DNA of 64,000 nucleotides from NCBI GenBank assembly GCA_001005265.1, contig CP011392.1, forward strand, positions 868,001 through 932,000, given 5' to 3'. Below, in pieces: positions 33,989 to 43,750 of the stretch. The translations under genes were made by a program, and so were the position numbers. This stretch comes from Dehalogenimonas sp. WBC-2. Lineage in GTDB: Bacteria; Chloroflexota; Dehalococcoidia; Dehalococcoidales; Dehalococcoidaceae. Below the pieces are notes generated by a model. The model was given only the letters and a program-made list of their open reading frames with translations. It did not search any database and was not told the origin of the DNA. Within the stretch, counting starts at the first letter, position 1, and each line of letters opens with the position of its first letter.

Positions 33989-34437
33989 TGCGGCACCTGG
34001 ACTTACCGGCGGTCCAAGAAAGGCTGAAGGACAAGTTCGACGAAGATTCAGTTGCCGCGGATACCGGGCACCTTGTCATTAAGGCGCTACGGCTTGCCGA
34101 AATTGCCGCCTTCCTACGCGATGACACCGAGTATCAATTTGACTATCTGAACTCAGTCACTGGTGTTGATTACAAGACCCATTTCAGCCTGATCTATCAC
34201 CTTACGTCTCTCACCTTCAAGCACCACCTGGAGTTTAGAGTCGATATCAACGACCGCAACCAACCCGCGGTTCCTTCTGTGACCCCGGTGTGGCGCGGTG
34301 CCGATTTACAGGAGCGGGAGATTTATGATCTATTTGGTATCGATTTTACCGGTCATCCTAATCTGAAACGTATCTTTATGTGGGAAGGCTTCCCCGGCTA
34401 TCCCCTCAGGAAAGATTGGGTAAACCGTGACGCTTAA
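33988..34437 (+). CDS. nuoC: Complex I subunit C (30 kDa)
   Basis: 149 residues, the separate short form. Signature region: ADLQEREIYDLFGIDFTGHP followed by RIFMWEGFPGYPLRKD, the 30-kDa subunit mark. It forms part of the connecting module with NuoD. It starts on the last base of the nuoB stop and overlaps nuoD by 11 bp. Confidence 0.96.
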   Translation: MRHLDLPAVQERLKDKFDEDSVAADTGHLVIKALRLAEIAAFLRDDTEYQFDYLNSVTGVDYKTHFSLIYHLTSLTFKHHLEFRVDINDRNQPAVPSVTPVWRGADLQEREIYDLFGIDFTGHPNLKRIFMWEGFPGYPLRKDWVNRDA

Positions 34438-35530
34438 GACGGAACATTATGTCATCAACGTCGGGCCGCAACACCCTAGCACTCACGGCGTTTTTCGTTT
34501 GCGCCTGACGCTTGATGGTGAGGTTATCGTTGATGTGGAGCCAATCTTCGGCTACCTCCACCGGGGTATGGAAAAAATTGCCGAAAGCAGAAATTACACC
34601 AAAAATATCCCCCTTACTGATCGCCTTGACTACCTCACTTCAATGATCAACAACCAGGCATACTGCATGGCGGTGGAGGCACTTTTAAAGATCGAAGTAC
34701 CGGAGCGGGCTCAGTATATCCGGGTCATTATGGCTGAATTGCAGCGCATCGCCTCCCACCTGGCCGGAATCGGTTTTTTTATGAACGATCTCGGCGCTTT
34801 TTCCACACCGTTGCTTTACATGTTCCGGGAGCGTGAAAAGATAGTCGAGTTGTTCGATATGGTCTGCGGGCAGCGTCTCAATTACAATTATATGCGTTTC
34901 GGTGGAGTCTCAATGGACTTACCGGAAGAGTTTTTGCCGGCGCTGAATAAACTCCTAAGTGAATTTCCTGGCTTTATCGATGAGTACGATAAGCTGATTT
35001 CTAGCAATGAAATCATGCTGGTACGCTCCAAAGGTGTGGGCATCCTTACTAAAGAACTGGCCATCAACTCCTCAGCTGCCGGGCCGGTATTGCGGGGCAG
35101 CGGCGTCAAATGGGACTTACGCAAGGATCAGCCCTATTCCATCTATGATCGCTTTGACTTCGATATCCCTGTCGGCAACAACGGTGATACTTATGACCGT
35201 TACCTGGTGCGACTTGAAGAGATGCGGCAGAGCGTTCGCATCGTAAAACAGGCAGTTGAACAAATACCAGAGGGTGAAATAATCGCCAAAGTCTCCAAGT
35301 TGATCCGCCCTCCGGCCGGTGATGTTTATACCGCTGTCGAGGGAGCCAAGGGTGAACTGGGGTTTTTTATTGTTGCCGACGGCACGGAAAACCCCTACCG
35401 CTGGCACGTGCGCGCCCCCAGTCTTATCAATTTGACCGCTCTGCGCGAAATGCTGGTTGGCTGGAAAGTGGCTGACTTGATGGCCATTTTTGGCAGCATC
35501 GATATCGTCATGGGCGAGGTTGACCGCTGA
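34427..35530 (+). CDS. nuoD: Complex I subunit D (49 kDa, quinone site)
   Basis: 367 residues, GTG start inside the end of nuoC. NVGPQHPSTHGVFRLRL at the N-terminus contains the quinone-site His, followed by GYLHRGMEKIAE; further on RLNYNYMRFGGV and the C-terminal SIDIVMGEVDR are typical. The Ni ligands of the related hydrogenases are absent, as expected for a complex I subunit. The stop overlaps the nuoH start by one base. Confidence 0.97.
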   Translation: MTLKTEHYVINVGPQHPSTHGVFRLRLTLDGEVIVDVEPIFGYLHRGMEKIAESRNYTKNIPLTDRLDYLTSMINNQAYCMAVEALLKIEVPERAQYIRVIMAELQRIASHLAGIGFFMNDLGAFSTPLLYMFREREKIVELFDMVCGQRLNYNYMRFGGVSMDLPEEFLPALNKLLSEFPGFIDEYDKLISSNEIMLVRSKGVGILTKELAINSSAAGPVLRGSGVKWDLRKDQPYSIYDRFDFDIPVGNNGDTYDRYLVRLEEMRQSVRIVKQAVEQIPEGEIIAKVSKLIRPPAGDVYTAVEGAKGELGFFIVADGTENPYRWHVRAPSLINLTALREMLVGWKVADLMAIFGSIDIVMGEVDR

Positions 35531-36582
35531 TGGACTGGCTGCATTTCTTCATTTTTACTTTGCTTCTTTTTGCCTTCGTTATCGCAGGTGTTCTCTTCTT
35601 CATCTGGTATGAGCGCCGCGGACTGGGCCGTTTTCAGATCCGCCCCGGCCCCAACCGCGCCGGCACTTTCGGACTGTTGCAGCCTCTCGCTGACGCTATC
35701 AAGATTTTACTTAAAGAAGACATTGTTCCGGCGTTGGCCGACAAACCGGTTCATTTCCTGGCGCCGCTGGTAGCCTTCGTACCAGCGATGGCTGTCTTTG
35801 CTGTTATACCTTTCGGTGACGGAGCGCTCCTTGCCGACCTCAACATCGGCATCCTCTACATCATGGCCATCAGTTCAGTCGTCGTCATCGGTATCTTCAT
35901 GGCTGGTTGGGCATCCTCCAATAAATATTCTCTCCTTGGAGCCATGCGCACCATTGCCCAGGAAGTCAGCTATGAAATTCCGCTTGTCCTGTCGATACTG
36001 GGGGTAGTCATGCTGGCCGGGTCGCTGTCACTTAATGATATTGTCAAAGAGCAAAACATACCCTTCGTTTTCCTGCAACCGTTGGGTTTTCTTATCTACA
36101 TCACCGCCGCCATGGCCGAGATAAACCGTACTCCTTTCGATTTGCTGGAAGCGGATTCTGAAATCATCGCTGGCTTCCAGACAGAGTATTCAGGGATGAA
36201 ATTCGGCCTGTTCTACCTTACCGAATATGCTGAGACATTGTCTGTTTCCGCAATTGCCAGCACCCTTTTTCTCGGCGGCTGGGCGGGGCCATTCCTGCCC
36301 GGCTTCATGTGGCTCATTATCAAGATATTAGCCGTTTTTACGCTGATCATGTGGGTGCGTGCCACTTTCCCGCGCCTGCGCATAGACCAGGTCATGGCTT
36401 TCGGTTGGAAGTTTCTTCTACCTCTAGCGCTCCTTAACCTGTTGCTGACCGCGGTGCTGGTATTAACCGGCGTATCCGATCAGTTATGGCTGGCAATCCC
36501 GCTTAATTTTGGACTGGCGGCCACTCTTATATTCATAATGAGCAGGCAGTTCCGCACTGGAGGCGGTCATGCCGTCACCTAA
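35530..36582 (+). CDS. nuoH: Complex I subunit H (membrane, quinone channel)
   Basis: 350 residues, about eight transmembrane helices. Typical blocks are RRGLGRFQIRPGPNRAG, LADAIKILLKED and ITAAMAEINRTPFDLLEADS with the conserved acidic residues that line the E-channel. It links the peripheral arm to the proton-pumping subunits. Overlaps nuoI by 14 bp. Confidence 0.97.
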   Translation: MDWLHFFIFTLLLFAFVIAGVLFFIWYERRGLGRFQIRPGPNRAGTFGLLQPLADAIKILLKEDIVPALADKPVHFLAPLVAFVPAMAVFAVIPFGDGALLADLNIGILYIMAISSVVVIGIFMAGWASSNKYSLLGAMRTIAQEVSYEIPLVLSILGVVMLAGSLSLNDIVKEQNIPFVFLQPLGFLIYITAAMAEINRTPFDLLEADSEIIAGFQTEYSGMKFGLFYLTEYAETLSVSAIASTLFLGGWAGPFLPGFMWLIIKILAVFTLIMWVRATFPRLRIDQVMAFGWKFLLPLALLNLLLTAVLVLTGVSDQLWLAIPLNFGLAATLIFIMSRQFRTGGGHAVT

Positions 36583-37153
36583 ACATTACGGTGAAGGACT
36601 AGTCCGCGGCCTCCAGACTACCATCAAACATCTGGGGCGCAAATGGATCACGGTGCAGTATCCGGAACAGCGGCTTACCATGTCGCGGCGACTGCGCGGC
36701 ACCGACATCATCTGGGACCGGGAAAGCTGTATTTCTTGTAAAGCCTGTGAAAGAGCCTGCCCTGTCGGTGCTATCAAAATGGAGGTATCCCGGAACGAAG
36801 ACAGAAAACTCAAAACCGATGATTTTGTCGTGGATCTCGGATTATGCCTTTACTGCGGGTTGTGCATTGAGGCCTGCCCCACCGGTATCTCCATCTATCT
36901 GGGCTACAATTACACTAATACCACCTACCGCTGCACCAGTTTCGAGGGTGCCAAGACCGGCAATACCCCTTCCGACGGCCGCTGCCTGGAGCTAACCAAG
37001 AGCAACGATGAACTGCTTGTCGATGATACCAGACGGCCTCGTTCCGGCTATTACCGCCCCGATACTGCTGCTGCCTTGCCGCTGCAAACTCTTCTTATCA
37101 ACCAGACAACTTATGCCGAAGATCGCCGAAAGAAGGCCAAAAAATGGAAATAG
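36569..37153 (+). CDS. nuoI: Complex I subunit I (two 4Fe-4S clusters)
   Basis: 194 residues. Two ferredoxin-type motifs are intact: CISCKACERACPVGAIKM and CLYCGLCIEACPTG, binding clusters N6a and N6b. Because nuoE, nuoF and nuoG are missing from the operon, this subunit is a likely entry point for electrons from an unknown donor such as ferredoxin or another oxidoreductase. A basic C-terminus (RRKKAKKWK) might serve such docking; that is inference. Confidence 0.96.
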   Translation: MPSPKHYGEGLVRGLQTTIKHLGRKWITVQYPEQRLTMSRRLRGTDIIWDRESCISCKACERACPVGAIKMEVSRNEDRKLKTDDFVVDLGLCLYCGLCIEACPTGISIYLGYNYTNTTYRCTSFEGAKTGNTPSDGRCLELTKSNDELLVDDTRRPRSGYYRPDTAAALPLQTLLINQTTYAEDRRKKAKKWK

Positions 37154-37626
37154 GCTTTTTCATTTTCGCAGCAGGCATCATTTTAAGTGCTTTAGCGGTA
37201 GTGATACTCAAAAACGTTTTCCGCGCTTCTTTGATGCTGGTATTGTGTTTCTTCCTGGTGGCTGGCTTATTCATCACTCTTTCCGCTGATTTCCTGGCAG
37301 CTATTCAGGTATTGATATACGTCGGCGCTATCTCCGTTCTTATTATCCTTGCTATCATGCTGACCCGTGAGATCCAGTTAGGCAGCCTCAACAACAAATT
37401 ACGGCTACCAGGTCTGTTGGCCGCCGGAGCTATTTCAACAGCTCTTATTATCACCACCCTGTCCACCGACTGGAACATTTCTTCAGCGCTGCCGGTCGAT
37501 GACACCACCCCCGCATTGGCCACCCTGCTATTCTCCCCCGATGGTTACATGCTGCCGCTGGAGATGGCTGGCGTACTGATGTTGACCGCCATCATCGGCG
37601 CTATCATTCTGGTGAGGGACAAGTAA
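37144..37626 (+). CDS. nuoJ: Complex I subunit J
   Basis: 160 residues with five predicted transmembrane helices (IFAAGIILSALAVVILKN; LMLVLCFFLVAGLFITL). Conserved AIQVLIYVGAISVLIILAIM is the helix 3 region with the pi-bulge important for coupling. It overlaps nuoI by 10 bp and nuoK by one base. Confidence 0.95.
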   Translation: MEIGFFIFAAGIILSALAVVILKNVFRASLMLVLCFFLVAGLFITLSADFLAAIQVLIYVGAISVLIILAIMLTREIQLGSLNNKLRLPGLLAAGAISTALIITTLSTDWNISSALPVDDTTPALATLLFSPDGYMLPLEMAGVLMLTAIIGAIILVRDK

Positions 37627-37937
37627 TGGAAGTTGGACTGAACCACTATCTGGTACTTTCGGCGATACTGTTCGGCATCGGGCTTTGGGGTGCGTTGTCA
37701 AAGCGCAGCGCCGTAGTCATCCTGATGTGTATTGAGCTGATGCTCAACGCCGCAGCCATTGCTATGGTCGCCTTTTCCCGTTTCATCGTCCCGGAATTGC
37801 TCACCGGCCAGATATTTACCATCTTCATCATTGTCGTTGCTGCCGCGGAGGCTACCGTAGCCCTTGCTATTATTATGTCAATCTACCGCAGCCGAGACAC
37901 CATTGATGCCACCAAGATAGATCTAATGAAATGGTAA
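37626..37937 (+). CDS. nuoK: Complex I subunit K
   Basis: 103 residues, three transmembrane helices. The conserved membrane Glu is in VILMCIELMLNAAAIAMVAF, and a second in AAAEATVALAIIMSIYR. Homologous to the MrpC antiporter subunit. It lies between nuoJ and nuoL without gaps of note. Confidence 0.96.
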   Translation: MEVGLNHYLVLSAILFGIGLWGALSKRSAVVILMCIELMLNAAAIAMVAFSRFIVPELLTGQIFTIFIIVVAAAEATVALAIIMSIYRSRDTIDATKIDLMKW

Positions 37938-37953
37938 AGAAAGTGACCAGGAA

Positions 37954-39918
37954 TTGATAACGGCGCCGTTCATCTGGGCCATCTTTGTGCTGCCTCTGGC
38001 GGCCTTCGCCCTTATCGCGTTGGTCCTCAAACCGCTCTTAAAACTGCGGCCTGAGGTCAGCGGTTATATCAGCATTGCTGCTATTGGCGGCGCACTCCTG
38101 CTTTCCTTGTGGGCGCTTACCGGCGTCATCGGCGCCGAAAACCATGAAATATTTATCGCGCCTATCAACTGGGTCGCCGTTGCCGGGCTTGATATCCACT
38201 TCGGCATCATCCTTGATGGCCTGACTGCCGTCATGCTGGTGGTCATCACCTTCGTGGCTCTCATGGTCAATATCTACTCTCAGGGTTACATGCACGGCGA
38301 TCCAGGTTATGAGCGTTATTACGCCTTTCTATCGCTATTCAGCGCCGCAATGATCGGGTTGGTCCTTTCAGACAACCTGTTTATCACCTTCGCCTTCTGG
38401 GAATTGGTCGGCCTTTGTTCTTATCTTCTTATCGGCTTCTGGTTTGAGCGCCCCGCCGCTGCCGCGGCCGCCAAGAAGGCTTTTATCGTTACCCGCATCG
38501 GCGACTTTGGTTTCCTGGCCGCCCTCGTACTGCTTTTTGCCAATAGCGGGACTCTTGATATTCGTGAACTTAACCAACTGGCAGTAGCCGGCATTCTGGC
38601 CGGCAGTGTTCTCACTTGGGCGGCGCTGGGGGTTTTCCTGGGGGCGGTAGGTAAAAGCGCCCAGTTCCCTCTCCACGTCTGGTTGCCGGACGCTATGGAG
38701 GGTCCCACCCCCGTCTCTGCTCTGATCCACGCCGCTACCATGGTTGCCGCTGGGGTATTCCTGGTAGCCCGCATGTATCCCATGTTTGAGCATTCAACGA
38801 CGGCGCTGACCACCGTTGCCGTTATCGGTGGTATCACCGCCATTTTCGCCGCCACTATGGGACTGGTGATGCATGACATGAAGCGGGTTCTGGCCTACTC
38901 TACCGTATCCCAACTTGGATACATGATGCTGGGTCTGGGCACCGGCGGCGTCGCCATCGCCATGTTCCACCTGATGAACCACGCTTTTTTCAAAAGCCTG
39001 CTCTTCCTGGGTTCCGGCTCGGTCAACCATGCTACCGGCACCTTCGACATGCGGCAGATGGGGGGCCTTAAAAAGGTCATGCCCCGGACCTATTACACCA
39101 TGCTTATAGCCTCAGTATCGATGGCGGGAATCTGGCCGTTATCCGGCTTCTTCTCCAAAGACGAGATCATCAGCGGATCTTCGAGTCAGCCGATATTATT
39201 TACCCTTGCTCTGATCACTGTCTTTTTGACCGCTTTTTACATGTTCCGGCTGATGTTCCTGGGATTCCATGGGAAGTACCGCGGTCATAGTCATCCGCAT
39301 GAATCACCGGCGGTGATGACCGTTCCATTGCTTATTCTGGCTGTACCCGCTGCGTTCTCTGGTTTTTTGAATCTGACTGGTGGTTTCGGAGCGCTTTTTG
39401 GCCACGGTGAGTCAGTGAGTCTGATCGAAGGTCTTTTTGGCGCTTTCACGCATCCTGTTACATGGTTATCACTGGCTTTGGCCGCCGCTGGAATCTTCCT
39501 GGCTTACTCAATGTACATTAAACAGTGGGTTTCCGCCGAAGCTATCTCCCGCCGCTTTGGTGTCCTTTACGAGCTGGCAAAGCGGAAATACTTCTTCGAT
39601 GAACTTTATGAAAAGATCATCGGCGAGTTGGTATTGTTACGCGGTTTATTCGCTGGGATGCAGTTTTTCGATAGCCGGTTGTTAGACAACGGTTTGAATA
39701 CCATAATTGTTGAGAACGCTATCACCCGCAAACTGTTCGGTCGCTTCAAGCATTTTGATGAAAAAGCGGTGGACGGCACGGTCAACGCCGTAGCAGACAC
39801 CGCTGTCGCCGCCGGTTCGGTCTTGCGACGGGCACAGACTGGCCAGCTGCAAACTTACGGCATGTTTATAACTTTCGGAATTTTAACTATCATCGTCGTA
39901 GTATTTCTCACTGGCTAG
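37954..39918 (+). CDS. nuoL: Complex I subunit L (antiporter-like)
   Basis: 654 residues, TTG start. About 15 or 16 transmembrane helices plus the long lateral helix at the C-terminus. Conserved lines are FWELVGLCSYLLIGFWFERP with the pump Glu, SAQFPLHVWLPDAMEGPTP with the Lys/His chain, and STVSQLGYMMLGLG. It is the most distal ion-translocating subunit. Its C-terminal 80 residues are more divergent than the core. Confidence 0.97.
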   Translation: MITAPFIWAIFVLPLAAFALIALVLKPLLKLRPEVSGYISIAAIGGALLLSLWALTGVIGAENHEIFIAPINWVAVAGLDIHFGIILDGLTAVMLVVITFVALMVNIYSQGYMHGDPGYERYYAFLSLFSAAMIGLVLSDNLFITFAFWELVGLCSYLLIGFWFERPAAAAAAKKAFIVTRIGDFGFLAALVLLFANSGTLDIRELNQLAVAGILAGSVLTWAALGVFLGAVGKSAQFPLHVWLPDAMEGPTPVSALIHAATMVAAGVFLVARMYPMFEHSTTALTTVAVIGGITAIFAATMGLVMHDMKRVLAYSTVSQLGYMMLGLGTGGVAIAMFHLMNHAFFKSLLFLGSGSVNHATGTFDMRQMGGLKKVMPRTYYTMLIASVSMAGIWPLSGFFSKDEIISGSSSQPILFTLALITVFLTAFYMFRLMFLGFHGKYRGHSHPHESPAVMTVPLLILAVPAAFSGFLNLTGGFGALFGHGESVSLIEGLFGAFTHPVTWLSLALAAAGIFLAYSMYIKQWVSAEAISRRFGVLYELAKRKYFFDELYEKIIGELVLLRGLFAGMQFFDSRLLDNGLNTIIVENAITRKLFGRFKHFDEKAVDGTVNAVADTAVAAGSVLRRAQTGQLQTYGMFITFGILTIIVVVFLTG

Positions 39919-39934
39919 AGGAGGTGTTGTTTAA

Positions 39935-41431
39935 TTGGATATGCCGTATTTAACGCTCACCATTTTCATTCCCATCGCCGGAGCGTTGTTGATAGCTCTT
40001 TGGCCGAGGTTGTCGTCCAAGACAATCAGATATATCTCCATTCTGGCGACGGCGCTGCCGCTCCTTCTTTCGATTATCGTTTTCGCCGGTTTTGATCGCT
40101 CTCCGGAGATGAGCGGCGTCATCCAGTTCGCGGAAAAGGTTTCGTGGATTCCGCTGATCAACGCTAACTATTCTCTGGGTGTGGACGGACTGTCGTTGCC
40201 ATTCCTCCTCCTGACCACCCTCCTCGGCTTTCTGGTGATTCTGATCTCCTGGAAGATAGATCTTAGAGTCCGTGAATACTTCGCCTGGATACTATTGCTT
40301 CAGGCTGCCATCACCGGCGTTTTCATTTCGCTGGATTTCCTGCTCTTTTTCATTTTCTGGGAACTGGAACTTATCCCAATGTACTTCCTCATCGCCATCT
40401 GGGGCGCCGGACGCAAAGAATACTCCGCGCTTAAATACGTCCTGTACACTCTCCTCGGTGGCGCTTTTATCCTGGCCGGCATTCTTATCCTTTATTTCGG
40501 TACCGGTTCGCTGGATATGACCACAATAATGAATACCGACCTGACCGAGCTTTTGAAATCCGGCGCCCTGGCGCTGACATTCATCTTTTTCTTTTTGGGC
40601 TTCGCCATCAAGCTGCCGGTCTTCCCTTTCCACACCTGGCTGCCTGACGCTCATACCGATGCTCCCACTGCCGTTTCGGTAATACTGGCCGGTACGCTCT
40701 TGAAAATGGGTGGTTACGCCATGCTGCGTATCAATGTCGCCATGTTCCCGGACGAAGCGCTTAGATTCGCCCCGATTATCCTGGTTCTGGCAGTCATCAA
40801 TATCATCTACGGCGGCGCCGTAACTCTCAGGCAGACAGACATCAAGCGATTGATCGCTTATTCTTCCATCAGTCACATGGGATTCGTACTGTTGGGCATC
40901 TTTGCCTTAAGTAATTTATCGATGATTGGCGCTTCATTACAGATGGTCTCCCATGGCATTATCACTGGTCTGCTCTTTGCCATCACCGGTGTGATAATGC
41001 ACAATACACACGAACGCTCCATTCCCAAGCTGGGCGGTCTGGCGCACCAGATGCCGAAAACCGCTGTTATTTTCATCCTGGGTGGTTTGGGCGCCATGGC
41101 AGTCCCGGCTACTTCCGGCTTTATCGCGGAGATTTGGACTTTCCTGGGGGCCTTCTCCAGCGGCGTCGTTGACGGCATCCAAGTCTTTACCATGTTCAGC
41201 TTACTGGGCATTCTGCTGGCCGCTGCTTACATCCTTTGGACTATCCAGCGGGTATTCTTCGGGCAGCCATTACCCCGCTTCGAGAAAGTTAAGGACGCCG
41301 ACCGCGTTGAAGGCATTTTCGCTACCGTTTTCATCATCGCTATGTTCATCATCGGCCTTTACCCGCGTATCCTGACCGACGTTTTTGAAGGCGGTATCAA
41401 ACCGATAGCCGCGCTATTTGGAGCAAGTTAA
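39935..41431 (+). CDS. nuoM: Complex I subunit M (antiporter-like)
   Basis: 498 residues, TTG start with a strong GAGGAGGTG site; an ATG two codons later would also fit. Motifs include FFIFWELELIPMYFLI with the key Glu, KLPVFPFHTWLPDAHTDAP and AYSSISHMGFVLLGI. It is one of three ion-pumping membrane subunits. Separated from nuoL by only 16 bp. Confidence 0.97.
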   Translation: MDMPYLTLTIFIPIAGALLIALWPRLSSKTIRYISILATALPLLLSIIVFAGFDRSPEMSGVIQFAEKVSWIPLINANYSLGVDGLSLPFLLLTTLLGFLVILISWKIDLRVREYFAWILLLQAAITGVFISLDFLLFFIFWELELIPMYFLIAIWGAGRKEYSALKYVLYTLLGGAFILAGILILYFGTGSLDMTTIMNTDLTELLKSGALALTFIFFFLGFAIKLPVFPFHTWLPDAHTDAPTAVSVILAGTLLKMGGYAMLRINVAMFPDEALRFAPIILVLAVINIIYGGAVTLRQTDIKRLIAYSSISHMGFVLLGIFALSNLSMIGASLQMVSHGIITGLLFAITGVIMHNTHERSIPKLGGLAHQMPKTAVIFILGGLGAMAVPATSGFIAEIWTFLGAFSSGVVDGIQVFTMFSLLGILLAAAYILWTIQRVFFGQPLPRFEKVKDADRVEGIFATVFIIAMFIIGLYPRILTDVFEGGIKPIAALFGAS

Positions 41432-42892
41432 TTGGATTTTAGCTACTTGATACCAGAACTCATTATACTGGGCACTGCCATTGCAGTGATCCTGACCGAT
41501 CTCTTTATCGAAAAAAAGAAGGTAATCATCGGCATGTCTCTGGTCGGTGTATCCGCCGCCGTGATTGCCGCCATAATTCAGTGGCCGGATTCGTCACAAA
41601 GCCTGTTCGGCGGCATGATCTCCCATGACGCTTTCGCTTCATTCTTCAAGATATTCTTTCCGGTGATGACCGGCCTGGTTATCATGGCGTCTGTTGATTG
41701 GACGGACAAGTTTCGCCGCTTTCAGGGAGAATATCACGCTCTGGTACTCATTGCCTCACTGGGCATGATGCTCATGGCCTCGGCTACCAACCTTATCACC
41801 CTGTATCTCGCTCTCGAGATTACCGCTGTAGCCTTCTACGTACTGGTCGGTATCCAAAAAGACAAAAAAGCCACTGAGTCTGCCCTCAAATATGTGCTGC
41901 TGTCCGGCGTCGCCTCAGCGGTGCTGCTATACGGCATGGCGCTGGTATTCGGCTTCACCGGCACCACCGGTTTGGCTGAGATTGCCGCCTCACTGCAATT
42001 GATGTCTCCTGCCGCTATCCTTGATTCCCCCGGTCTTCTGATGGGGCTGGTGCTTATTATCGCCGGCGTGGGCTTCAAAATCGCTGCGGTACCTTTCCAG
42101 TTCTGGGTGCCGGATGTTTATGAGGGTGCCCCAACGCCCATCACCATGTACCTGTCTATCGCCTCTAAGGCCGCCGGTTTCGCCCTCATTCTACGCATTC
42201 TCGGTACCGCTTTTATTGACCCCAACGCGTTGGCGCAGCAATGGGCTCCAGTCATCGCCGCAATAGCCGCCATCGGTATGACCCTTGGCAACCTCATGGC
42301 CATCCCTCAGAAAAACATCAAGCGCCTGCTCGGTTTCTCCACCGTGGCCCATGCCGGTTATGTCCTTATCGGTCTTGCCGCCATGGGCAATGAGCCCGCA
42401 CTTTCAACACTGGCCGTTGGCAGTGTTATTTTCTACCTCATCGCCTTCGCCGTAAGTGACTTGGCCGCCTTCATTAGCATTATCGCCATTTCTAAAAAGC
42501 TGAAAAGCGATAAATTTGCAGATTACGCCGGTCTGGCACGCACCTCACCATTCATCGGCGGCATGTTAACGTTGTCCCTGTTATCTCTCATCGGTTTCCC
42601 GCCTACTGCCGGTTTCCTGGCCAAATTTTATATTTTCAGCGCCGGTGTTCAGGCGGATCTTCTGTGGCTGGTGGTCATTGCCGCCATCAACACCGTCATT
42701 TCAGCTTATTACTATTTCGGCGTCATCAAGGTCCTATGGCTCAAAGAACCGGCGCAGCAAAGTCCGGTGCCTGCCTCTGGTTCTCTGAAAATTGCATTAG
42801 CCGTTTCGTCTTTTGGTATCCTACTCTTCGGTATCCTGCCCGCCGCTGCCATGAAACTGGCCGAAGCAGCGGCTTCGGTATTCATCCCGTAA
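41432..42892 (+). CDS. nuoN: Complex I subunit N (antiporter-like)
   Basis: 486 residues, TTG start directly after the nuoM stop. Conserved blocks are LYLALEITAVAFYVLVG, AAVPFQFWVPDVYEGAPTP and GFSTVAHAGYVLIGLAA. This is the last gene of the operon; no terminator of clear strength follows before tatD. No nuoE, nuoF or nuoG lies in the window. Confidence 0.97.
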   Translation: MDFSYLIPELIILGTAIAVILTDLFIEKKKVIIGMSLVGVSAAVIAAIIQWPDSSQSLFGGMISHDAFASFFKIFFPVMTGLVIMASVDWTDKFRRFQGEYHALVLIASLGMMLMASATNLITLYLALEITAVAFYVLVGIQKDKKATESALKYVLLSGVASAVLLYGMALVFGFTGTTGLAEIAASLQLMSPAAILDSPGLLMGLVLIIAGVGFKIAAVPFQFWVPDVYEGAPTPITMYLSIASKAAGFALILRILGTAFIDPNALAQQWAPVIAAIAAIGMTLGNLMAIPQKNIKRLLGFSTVAHAGYVLIGLAAMGNEPALSTLAVGSVIFYLIAFAVSDLAAFISIIAISKKLKSDKFADYAGLARTSPFIGGMLTLSLLSLIGFPPTAGFLAKFYIFSAGVQADLLWLVVIAAINTVISAYYYFGVIKVLWLKEPAQQSPVPASGSLKIALAVSSFGILLFGILPAAAMKLAEAAASVFIP

Positions 42893-42967
42893 TTGAACCT
42901 GTATGAATGGCGCCATGCAACGCCCGCGCCGTCATCTTAAATTATATAAAAGAGATACTCAGCACTT

Positions 42968-43750
42968 ATGAAACTGATTGATTCCCACGCCCACCTTGAC
43001 CTGCCGGAGTTCGCCCCGGACTTTGACGATGTTCTTAAAAGAGCCGCATCTGCCGGTGTGGAAAAGATCATCACTATCGGCATTGACCTGTCTTCAAGCA
43101 AAAAGGCCGTTGAATTGGCCGCCACCCATACCGATATTTATGCTACCGTCGGCATTCATCCCTGCGACTCCGCAACGGCAACCGATGAAGCTTTGGCGGA
43201 AATTGCCAACCTGGCAGCCAGTCCCAAAGTTGTCGGCATCGGTGAAACAGGCCTGGACTTTTACCATAAGCCTTTTTCGGAAGCCGACCAGCTTAAAGCA
43301 CTGCGCTTCCATTTGCAGCTTGCCGCCAGCACAAACCTGCCGGTAGTCATCCACAGCCGACAGGCAGACACAGCCATAATACCGGTGCTGATCAATTGGG
43401 CTAAAGCCCATCCATCTCACCCAAAAGGCGTCTTCCACTGCTTCAATGGCAGCATTGAAACCGCCAGTCAATACCTGGATGCCGGTTTTTTTATCGCTCT
43501 TGGCGGTTATGTCACCTACCCGTCCGCAAAGAAGACTCATGACGTGTTCCGCTACATACCGCTGGACCGCCTGCTATTGGAAACAGACTGCTCTTTCCTG
43601 CCGCCGCAATCACATCGCGGTCAGCGCAATGAGCCTTCATACATCGTTCAGACGGCACAGACGTTGGCGGGGATAAGAGACATGCCTGTCGAAGAACTAG
43701 CTCGGACTACAGTGGAGAATAGCAGGCGGTTGTTCGGTCTGGGCCGGTGA
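42968..43750 (+). CDS. tatD: TatD-family metal-dependent DNase
   Basis: 260 residues, TIM-barrel amidohydrolase. Metal ligands are seen in DSHAHLDLPEF, GETGLDFYH, PVVIHSRQAD, GVFHCFNGS and LLLETDCSFL. Such enzymes act as 3'-5' exonucleases or deoxyribonucleases in DNA quality control. It lies 75 bp downstream of nuoN on the same strand and could be transcribed with the operon. Confidence 0.94.
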   Translation: MKLIDSHAHLDLPEFAPDFDDVLKRAASAGVEKIITIGIDLSSSKKAVELAATHTDIYATVGIHPCDSATATDEALAEIANLAASPKVVGIGETGLDFYHKPFSEADQLKALRFHLQLAASTNLPVVIHSRQADTAIIPVLINWAKAHPSHPKGVFHCFNGSIETASQYLDAGFFIALGGYVTYPSAKKTHDVFRYIPLDRLLLETDCSFLPPQSHRGQRNEPSYIVQTAQTLAGIRDMPVEELARTTVENSRRLFGLGR

